Positions 1 through 5,051 of a DNA stretch of 5,051 nt are shown here, in pieces. The stretch comes from JBDKJS01 sp039806065 (GTDB lineage: Bacteria > Bacteroidota > Bacteroidia > AKYH767-A > 2013-40CM-41-45): assembly GCA_039806065.1 (NCBI GenBank), contig JBDKJS010000093.1:1-5051 (forward strand), in the 5' to 3' direction. The stretch's first letter is position 1. Each line of letters starts with the position of its first letter. The notes beneath the pieces were generated by a model. The model saw nothing but the letters and a program-made list of their open reading frames with translations, did no database searches and was not told the origin of the DNA. Made by a program: the position numbers and the translations under genes.

Positions 1-677
1 GTATTCAAGAAAAATTGAACCAGAATGCTGCCGAAACAAATCCTGAAGTAAAGGATGATCAATTGGCTAGAATCAATGAAGATGTGAAAGCTATCAATCA
101 ACTTTTAGAAGATAACAAGCAAAAGATAGCGGTGCTTAATAAGAAACTAAAGGCATCTGGTAATAAAAATAAGGAGTTGGAAAAAATGATTGCAGCCCTT
201 AATGAAACTATCGTGCAGAAAGATCAGCAGCTAGCCGAACTCAATCAAAAATTAACTGAAATGAGTGCACAAATCGATAAGCTTAATGCTGATGTACAAA
301 CTTTGGTAGTTCAAAATTCTGAACGTCAAACTAAAATTGATGATCAAACAGCTCGCTTGCACACTGCCTATTACACTACCGGAACCTCCAAAGAATTGTT
401 TACTAAAAAAGTGATCAATAAGGAGGGTGGATTTTTGGGTATTGGCCGCACCAAACAATTGAAGCAAAACTTTGATAACAAAGCCTTCACCAAAGTGGAC
501 ATCACGCAAACAAGTAGCATAGCCATCAATGCAAAAAATGCCAAACTACTAACCAACCACCCTTCTGATTCTTATACCATGAATCGTAATGATAAAATGG
601 TAAGTGATTTGGTTATTACTAATCCTGATAAGTTTTGGGAAGCCAGTAAATATCTGGTAGTGCAGGTGGATAAATAG
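1..677 (+). CDS. Coiled-coil protein with conserved C-terminal domain (Cbp1-adhesin-like family), 5' end missing
   Basis: The reading frame is open to the left edge (first full codon at base 3) and stops with TAG at 675-677, so only the last 224 residues are visible. The TTG at base 15 is not a convincing start, because the coding pattern continues upstream of it. Visible residues 1 to about 118 are rich in Lys, Glu, Asn, Gln and Leu with heptad-like spacing, which indicates a long coiled coil. A compact domain follows. It starts near AYYTTGTSKEL (visible residues 122-132), contains GGFLGIGRTKQL (bases 426-461), and ends with a segment containing NHPSDSY and FWEASKYLVVQVD. This architecture is common in Bacteroidota proteins, often secreted or lipoproteins, that automated annotation names 'Cbp1 family collagen-binding glycoprotein adhesin'. 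That match is from memory, and collagen binding is not shown by the sequence. Any signal peptide would lie outside the window. A terminator directly downstream separates it from the sdh genes, so no functional link to them is implied. Confidence 0.75.
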   Translation, partial: IQEKLNQNAAETNPEVKDDQLARINEDVKAINQLLEDNKQKIAVLNKKLKASGNKNKELEKMIAALNETIVQKDQQLAELNQKLTEMSAQIDKLNADVQTLVVQNSERQTKIDDQTARLHTAYYTTGTSKELFTKKVINKEGGFLGIGRTKQLKQNFDNKAFTKVDITQTSSIAINAKNAKLLTNHPSDSYTMNRNDKMVSDLVITNPDKFWEASKYLVVQVDK

Positions 678-698
678 TTTATTTACAAAATATTATAC

Positions 699-731
699 AG
701 CCACACTTGAAATTTTAGGTGTGGCTTTTTT
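699..731 (+). terminator. Intrinsic terminator of the coiled-coil gene
   Basis: A perfect 8-bp stem pairs AGCCACAC (699-706) with GTGTGGCT (719-726). It can extend inward by four weaker pairs, including two G-U wobbles, leaving an AATT loop at 711-714. Six T residues (726-731) follow immediately. It lies 21 bases after the TAG stop of the preceding gene. Only the plus strand has the T tract, so it acts on plus-strand transcription and separates this gene from sdhCAB. Confidence 0.88.
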
Positions 732-765
732 GTGTATAAAAACTACAAAACTAAAACGATTTTTA

Positions 766-798
766 TCTGTTTTAAATGGGCTAAGTATAGTATCTTCG
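766..798 (+). promoter_or_regulatory. Putative Bacteroidota-type promoter for sdhCAB
   Basis: TATCTTCG at 791-798 matches the Bacteroidota -7 consensus TAnnTTTG at all but one defined position. A weak -33-like element, TCTG (766-769, consensus TTTG), lies 21 bases upstream, which is an acceptable spacing. Transcription would start a few bases after 798, giving a leader of only about 15-20 bases before the sdhC ATG at 820. The position fits: just after the upstream terminator and just before the first gene of the operon. The -33 match is poor, so the call rests mainly on the -7 box and the location. Confidence 0.5.
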
Positions 799-819
799 TG
801 CGATTTTAAAGATTTATTT

Positions 820-1506
820 ATGGCGCAGACCTTAAAATTATTTTACACCACAGTGGGCAAAAAATACATCATGGCCCTAACAGGATTATTTCTTGTACTT
901 TTTCTAACCAGCCATCTTTACACCAACTTATTGTTGTATAAGATTGATAAGGGCGAAGCTTATCTTGAAATGTCTAAATTTTTGCAAACCAATATGATCG
1001 TTAGGTTGATAGAAATTGGCCTGTTTGCTAGTATCATTTTTCATACAGTTCAGGGTATCTATCTGGCTTTCGCCAATAGAAGAGCTAGGCCAGTGCGTTA
1101 TGCCGTAAGCAATCAAGCAAAAAATTCAACCTGGTTCAGCAGAAACATGGTTCTTACGGGCAGCATCATTTTTATATTTATCGTCATTCACATGCGCACC
1201 TTCTTTGTTCCTCACAGAATCTTAGGTGACCATAGTCAAGATATGGCTCAAAGTGTGGCCTATGCATTTCAAAATGGTATTTATTCAGCTTTTTATGTGT
1301 TTGCTATGATATTGTTAGGCGCTCACCTCAACCATGGAATTCAAAGTGCTATCACCACTCTGGGGTTCAATAACAATGCTTGGGAAAAAACCATTAGAGC
1401 TATAGGTACTTCATTAGCCATGATGTATATGGTTGGTTTTGGAAGTATGCCCATTGCTTTCTTCTTTGATTTTTTCGGAATAGCATCCAACATACTTAAT
1501 AACTAA
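820..1506 (+). CDS. sdhC: Succinate dehydrogenase cytochrome b subunit (di-haem, five-helix membrane anchor)
   Basis: This 228-residue integral membrane protein anchors complex II and passes electrons from SdhB to quinone. I chose the ATG at 820. The open frame reaches back to a GTG at 721, but that codon lies inside the upstream terminator stem and before the likely promoter, and family members begin close to the LFYTTVGKKYIMALTG segment seen at residues 7-22. Five hydrophobic segments are visible at roughly residues 16-38, 58-84, 108-130, 150-176 and 194-222. The first four carry histidines expected to bind two b haems: H32, H75, H124 and H172 (or H169, in GAHLNHGIQSA). The cytoplasmic segment ANRRARPVRYAV (residues 85-96) is typical of the Bacteroidota form of the sdhC/frdC b558 family. 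A single anchor with two haems and no SdhD is the type B arrangement, as in Wolinella and Bacillus, and normally works with menaquinone. sdhA starts 30 bases downstream. No Shine-Dalgarno sequence is visible. Confidence 0.93.
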   Translation: MAQTLKLFYTTVGKKYIMALTGLFLVLFLTSHLYTNLLLYKIDKGEAYLEMSKFLQTNMIVRLIEIGLFASIIFHTVQGIYLAFANRRARPVRYAVSNQAKNSTWFSRNMVLTGSIIFIFIVIHMRTFFVPHRILGDHSQDMAQSVAYAFQNGIYSAFYVFAMILLGAHLNHGIQSAITTLGFNNNAWEKTIRAIGTSLAMMYMVGFGSMPIAFFFDFFGIASNILNN

Positions 1507-1536
1507 ATCCATTATTTAAAATTTAATCAACATATA

Positions 1537-3516
1537 ATGTCAGTATTAGATTCAAAGATACCTCCAGGGCCCTTGGCCGATAAATGGACTAAATACAAAT
1601 CAACAGTAAAGCTGGTTAATCCTGCTAATAAACGTAAACTGGAAATAATTGTAGTGGGAAGTGGTTTGGCAGGTGCTAGTGCTGCTGCTACCCTTAGCGA
1701 GCTAGGCTACAGTGTAAAATGTTTTTGTTTTCAAGATTCGCCAAGAAGAGCCCACAGTATAGCTGCACAAGGCGGTATCAATGCCGCAAAAAATTATTCC
1801 AATGATGGAGATAGTGTTCACAGACTTTTTTATGATACCATTAAGGGTGGTGACTACCGCAGCCGTGAAGCAAATGTGCACCGTTTGGCTGAAGTGAGTA
1901 CTAGCATCATTGATCAATGTGTAGCTCAAGGTGTTCCGTTTGCGCGTGAGTATGGCGGCTTGCTTGACAATAGATCGTTTGGTGGTGTGCAGGTATCACG
2001 TACTTTTTATGCTCGAGGTCAAACAGGTCAACAACTTTTGTTAGGTGCTTATAGTGCGCTCGAACGTCAAGTAGCAAAGGGGAATTGTAAGATGTACACT
2101 CGCCATGAAATGTTGGAAGTAGTAAAGATTGATGGTAAAGCTCGTGGAATAATAGCTAAAAATCTAATTACCGGAAAGTTAGAACGCCATGCTGCACATG
2201 CAGTATTATTGTGCACGGGTGGTTATGGCAATGTGTTTTACCTATCTACCAATGCAATGGGTAGTAATGTAACTGCTGCATGGAAGGCTTATAAGCAAGG
2301 AGCCTATTTTGGCAACCCTTGCTTCACCCAAATACATCCTACTTGCATCCCAGTCAGTGGCGATTATCAATCTAAGTTAACCCTGATGAGTGAGTCATTA
2401 AGAAATGATGGTAGAATTTGGGTTCCTAAGAAGCAAAATGATGATCGCAAGCCAATAGATATTCCTGAAACTGAAAGAGATTATTACCTAGAACGAAGAT
2501 ATCCGGCATTCGGAAACCTGGTGCCACGTGATGTGGCTAGCCGTGCAGCTAAAGAAAGGTGCGATGCAGGTTATGGAGTGGGACCAAGTAAAATGGCAGT
2601 TTATTTAGATTATAGTGATGCCATCATGCGCTATGGAAAATCAAAGGCCAATCAGCTAAACATCCATGATCCATCCACCAATAAAATAGTGGAGCTAGGT
2701 GAAGCTGTGATAGCAGAAAAATATGGTAATCTTTTTGAAATGTATGAAAAAATTACTGGCGAAAATCCTTATAAAACACCTATGAGAATTTATCCTGCGG
2801 TACACTATACCATGGGTGGCCTGTGGGTTGACTATAATTTGATGACCACCATACCCGGCTTATATGCATTAGGAGAAGCCAATTTCAGCGATCATGGGGC
2901 CAATAGATTGGGCGCATCGGCATTGATGCAAGGATTAGCCGATGGCTACTTTGTAATTCCATACACCATTGGCGATTACTTAGCTGATGAAATCCAGACC
3001 AAAGCCATTGATATTAATTCGGCTGCTTTTATTGATGCCGAAAATAAAGCTAGCGAAAGAATGAAAAAAATGCTTTCTATCAATGGCACCCAAACCGTAG
3101 AAGACCTGCACAAAAAATTAGGAAAAATTATGTGGGAATATTGCGGCATGGCTAGAAGTAAGGAAGGTCTCACCAAAGCACTGGGACTAATTGCAGATCT
3201 CAAAAAAGAATTTTGGACAGATGTGAAAATACCAGGAACACTTGATGAATTTAACCCCGAACTAGATAAAGCAGGTAGAGTAGCCGATTTTATTGAGCTT
3301 GGTGATTTGATGGTGCGCGATGCCCTCAACAGAAATGAAAGCTGTGGGGGACATTTCCGCGAAGAAATGCAAACTGATGATGGAGAAGCCAAGAGGGATG
3401 ATGACACATTTGCCTATGTAGCGGCATGGCAGTTCAACCCTGATGCAGACCCATTATTGCATAAAGAGGAATTAAAATATGAGGTAGTAAAACTGTCTCA
3501 ACGTAGTTATAAATAA
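1537..3516 (+). CDS. sdhA: Succinate dehydrogenase flavoprotein subunit
   Basis: The 659-residue catalytic subunit oxidises succinate to fumarate on the cytoplasmic side of the inner membrane, or catalyses the reverse as fumarate reductase. A Rossmann FAD-binding motif, VVGSGLAGASAAA, sits at residues 39-51. H73 in AHSIAAQGGINAA is the expected site of covalent FAD attachment. Active-site residues are present: H267 (TQIHPTC), R331 (NLVPRDVASR, the proton-transfer arginine), H423 (HYTMGG) and R457 (GANRLGASALMQG). The capping domain lies between the two FAD-domain halves, roughly residues 270-400. The C-terminal helical and tail region (about 510-659) contains NESCGGHFREE (600-610), the Bacteroidota variant of the conserved tail motif. 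Length is normal for this lineage and nothing is truncated. The ATG is 30 bases after the sdhC stop and sdhB starts 35 bases after its own stop, which supports a single transcript. The upstream gap is AT-rich with no Shine-Dalgarno sequence. Dehydrogenase and reductase forms cannot be told apart by these residues; the aerobic role is inferred. Confidence 0.97.
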   Translation: MSVLDSKIPPGPLADKWTKYKSTVKLVNPANKRKLEIIVVGSGLAGASAAATLSELGYSVKCFCFQDSPRRAHSIAAQGGINAAKNYSNDGDSVHRLFYDTIKGGDYRSREANVHRLAEVSTSIIDQCVAQGVPFAREYGGLLDNRSFGGVQVSRTFYARGQTGQQLLLGAYSALERQVAKGNCKMYTRHEMLEVVKIDGKARGIIAKNLITGKLERHAAHAVLLCTGGYGNVFYLSTNAMGSNVTAAWKAYKQGAYFGNPCFTQIHPTCIPVSGDYQSKLTLMSESLRNDGRIWVPKKQNDDRKPIDIPETERDYYLERRYPAFGNLVPRDVASRAAKERCDAGYGVGPSKMAVYLDYSDAIMRYGKSKANQLNIHDPSTNKIVELGEAVIAEKYGNLFEMYEKITGENPYKTPMRIYPAVHYTMGGLWVDYNLMTTIPGLYALGEANFSDHGANRLGASALMQGLADGYFVIPYTIGDYLADEIQTKAIDINSAAFIDAENKASERMKKMLSINGTQTVEDLHKKLGKIMWEYCGMARSKEGLTKALGLIADLKKEFWTDVKIPGTLDEFNPELDKAGRVADFIELGDLMVRDALNRNESCGGHFREEMQTDDGEAKRDDDTFAYVAAWQFNPDADPLLHKEELKYEVVKLSQRSYK

Positions 3517-3551
3517 TTAAATAGTATATAATAAGCTAAAAAGCTAACATT

Positions 3552-4307
3552 ATGGCTGAAATAATAAATCTTACATTAAAAATCTGGAGGCAAAAAAATA
3601 AATCTGACAAGGGTCATTTAGAAACGTATGCCATGCCAGGAGTGAGCACCCATATGTCATTTCTAGAAATGATGGATGTGCTAAACGATAGGCTAGTACG
3701 AGAGGGAAAGGAGCCCGTTGCATTTGATCATGATTGCAGAGAAGGTATTTGTGGCATGTGCAGCATGTTTATCAATGGTAGGGCACATGGACCCATGAGA
3801 GGAACTACTACCTGCCAATTGCACATGCGTCATTTTTCTGATGGTGAAACCATCACCATTGAGCCTTGGCGTGCTGGTGCCTTTCCAGTAATTAAGGATT
3901 TGGTGGTTGATAGATCATCATTTGACAAAATCATACAGGCTGGAGGATACATAAGTGTAAACACTGGTAATGCTGTTGATGCCAATGCCATTCCCATTGA
4001 AAAGGCTAAGGCTGATGAAGCTTTTGATGCAGCAGCTTGTATAGGATGCGGTGCCTGTGTGGCCACTTGTAAAAATGCTAGCGGCATGCTCTTTTTAAGT
4101 GCCAAAGTATCCCAATTAGCATTGTTGCCACAGGGAGATCCTGAGCGGAAATCAAGAGTAGTAAAAATGATTGATGCACACGATGAGGCTGGATTTGGCA
4201 GTTGCACTAATACCGGTGCCTGCGAAGCCGAATGCCCTAAAGAAATTTCAGTTTCACACATTGCCCGCCTCAATGCCGAGTATCGAAATGCATTGCTCAA
4301 CGGGTAA
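3552..4307 (+). CDS. sdhB: Succinate dehydrogenase iron-sulfur subunit
   Basis: The 251-residue electron-transfer subunit links the FAD of SdhA to the haems and quinone site of SdhC. The N-terminal ferredoxin-like domain (about residues 1-115) holds the [2Fe-2S] ligands C62, C67 and C70 in DCREGICGMC, plus C88. The C-terminal helical ferredoxin domain (about 150-245) holds CIGCGACVATC (C163, C166, C169, C173) and CTNTGACEAEC (C218, C224, C228). By analogy with the E. coli subunit, C163, C166, C169 and C228 bind [4Fe-4S], while C173, C218 and C224 bind [3Fe-4S]. All eleven ligands are present. Segments such as IEPWRAGAFPVIKDLVVDRS (103-122) are typical of the Bacteroidota form. The ATG at 3552 follows the sdhA stop by 35 bases with no Shine-Dalgarno sequence. 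It is the last gene before a strong terminator, so the unit is sdhCAB. Confidence 0.97.
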   Translation: MAEIINLTLKIWRQKNKSDKGHLETYAMPGVSTHMSFLEMMDVLNDRLVREGKEPVAFDHDCREGICGMCSMFINGRAHGPMRGTTTCQLHMRHFSDGETITIEPWRAGAFPVIKDLVVDRSSFDKIIQAGGYISVNTGNAVDANAIPIEKAKADEAFDAAACIGCGACVATCKNASGMLFLSAKVSQLALLPQGDPERKSRVVKMIDAHDEAGFGSCTNTGACEAECPKEISVSHIARLNAEYRNALLNG

Positions 4308-4329
4308 GTAGTGGTAGGGATAATTTTTG

Positions 4330-4356
4330 AGTCGCCTTTTTTTGGCGACTTTTTTT
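4330..4356 (+). terminator. Intrinsic terminator of the sdhCAB operon
   Basis: AGTCGCC (4330-4336) pairs perfectly with GGCGACT (4344-4350) across a loop of seven T residues, and the stem runs straight into a T tract at 4350-4356. It lies 22 bases past the sdhB stop. On the minus strand the hairpin is followed by CAAAAAT rather than a T run, so it should not stop the convergent gene efficiently. Confidence 0.9.
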
Positions 4357-4410
4357 ATTTCAATTATTGTAGCTTTTTTATTCGCTAAGCCAAATTCTTA
4401 AAAATCGAAT

Positions 4411-5051
4411 TTAATTAATTTGCAAAACTTCATCAATTGTTTCTAGCAACCATCTTTTGTTAGGTAACGCCACTGATGATTCTATTTGGTTGCGAAGCGG
4501 TATTAGCGTGGCATGATGGTGGCCTGCCTTCCTTAAATGAACCATGATCTTTATAAAATTTTTATAATTACTCTTTTGATGTAAACTCATTTTTTTATGT
4601 CGATTTAAAAAAGCTTTAAAAGCGTCAGCATGGTAATAAAACATATCGTCTTCATCTAAAAGGTAGTAACTCCGCAACTGAAGTGATCTTACATCTAAAG
4701 CATAGAATAGATCGCTCATGGCTACAGCGCTCAACTTCTTTATACATTGATGGTATTTTCTTTCATGGAAATGACAGAGCGCTTCATTGAAACATAAGGC
4801 ATTTGATTGTTGCTCAGTGGGCAGTAATTTGTTGTATTTTTTAATAAATGATTTTATGAATTGGAATTCTGCCAGCCTTAGTCCAATAGCTGTAATATTT
4901 TTATATTCCCATTGGTTAATAATTCCTGAACGGACTAATTGTTTGTTTTGTAATATTTCTTTGTAAAGGTTAAACAATTCAGCTACATAAGTTTCATCTC
5001 CAGAATTTATTTTACGAATACAAAAATTCTTTAAATGCTGGAAAATGTCTT
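4411..5051 (-). CDS. Helical, TPR-like protein of unknown function, 5' end missing
   Basis: The minus-strand frame is open from the right edge (first full codon 5047-5049) to a TAA at 4411-4413, giving 212 visible residues. A TTG at 4975-4977 could be read as a start, but the frame continues upstream with plausible helical protein (IFQHLKNFCIRKI, visible residues 2-14), so the true start lies outside the window. The protein is predicted to be almost entirely alpha-helical, soluble and rich in Lys, Leu, Phe, Tyr and His. There is no visible membrane segment. Helical pairs resemble tetratricopeptide-type repeats, for example ALCFNEALCHFHERKYHQCI (visible residues 84-103) and the LFYALDVRSLQLRSYYLLDE stretch (114-133). 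Segments such as QWEYKNITAIGLRLAEF (46-62) recall a recurrent uncharacterised helical-repeat family in Chitinophagales-type genomes; this is a memory-based impression. It converges on sdhB, with about 100 bases between the stops, so it is not part of that operon. No function can be assigned. Confidence 0.78.
   Translation of the reverse strand, partial: DIFQHLKNFCIRKINSGDETYVAELFNLYKEILQNKQLVRSGIINQWEYKNITAIGLRLAEFQFIKSFIKKYNKLLPTEQQSNALCFNEALCHFHERKYHQCIKKLSAVAMSDLFYALDVRSLQLRSYYLLDEDDMFYYHADAFKAFLNRHKKMSLHQKSNYKNFIKIMVHLRKAGHHHATLIPLRNQIESSVALPNKRWLLETIDEVLQIN

Larger units (their letters stand above)
798..4356 (+). other. Inferred sdhCAB transcription unit
   Basis: Three same-strand genes of one enzyme complex lie between two intrinsic terminators, with intergenic gaps of 30 and 35 bases and no internal terminator or obvious internal promoter. 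They are therefore probably co-transcribed from the promoter near 791-798 and stopped at 4330-4356. Co-transcription is inferred from spacing. Confidence 0.75.

Noticed and set aside
2976..3407. A 143-codon minus-strand open frame inside sdhA
   Set aside because: It lies wholly within a well-supported sdhA reading frame. Its Ser/Leu-rich translation is typical of an antisense shadow and shows no recognisable domain.
3533..3547. Two copies of AAGCTAA spaced by one base just upstream of sdhB
   Set aside because: The copies are only seven bases long in AT-rich DNA, and the possible hairpin has only four pairs. There is no support for a regulatory role.
3830..4300. A 156-codon minus-strand open frame inside sdhB
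   Set aside because: It overlaps the cluster-binding part of sdhB, whose cysteine motifs are fully conserved. The reverse translation shows no domain and is best explained as a shadow.
820..4307. Possibility that the complex is a dedicated fumarate reductase (frdCAB) rather than succinate dehydrogenase
   Set aside because: The sequence motifs are shared by both enzymes. Nothing here favours a dedicated reductase, and missing the E-pathway glutamate leans the other way, so the sdh naming is kept.
4370..4387. TAGC...GCTA inverted repeat in the convergent intergenic region, considered as a minus-strand terminator
   Set aside because: The stem has only four pairs around a ten-base loop, and no suitable T tract follows it on the minus strand. 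No convincing terminator for the minus-strand gene is visible.

Overview
The window looks like an ordinary chromosomal stretch from a member of the Bacteroidota, most likely near the Chitinophagales/Saprospirales/Sphingobacteriales. The reasons are the succinate dehydrogenase gene order C-A-B with a single fused membrane anchor, protein sequences typical of that phylum, AT-rich DNA, genes without Shine-Dalgarno sequences, and a TAnnTTTG-like promoter box. The order and family are inferred from remembered family patterns, not from a search.

Layout, left to right. Bases 1-677 hold the 3' part of a coiled-coil protein with a conserved C-terminal domain; its start lies off the left edge. A strong intrinsic terminator (699-731) closes that gene. 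A short promoter region (about 766-800) follows. Then come three tightly spaced plus-strand genes: sdhC (820-1506), sdhA (1537-3516) and sdhB (3552-4307), with gaps of 30 and 35 bases. A second intrinsic terminator (4330-4356) ends this unit. From 4411 to the right edge a convergent minus-strand gene encodes the C-terminal part of an all-helical, TPR-like protein of unknown function; its start lies off the right edge.

The three sdh genes encode a complete respiratory complex II. SdhA oxidises succinate to fumarate at a covalently bound FAD. SdhB carries electrons through [2Fe-2S], [4Fe-4S] and [3Fe-4S] clusters. SdhC is a five-helix, di-haem cytochrome b that anchors the complex in the inner membrane and passes the electrons to quinone, probably menaquinone. 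All expected catalytic, flavin-binding and cluster-binding residues are present, so the enzyme should be functional. The complex links the TCA cycle to the respiratory chain.

I found no mobile element, CRISPR array, tRNA, rRNA or sign of recent transfer, and no convincing undescribed system. The two flanking partial genes are the least understood parts of the window.
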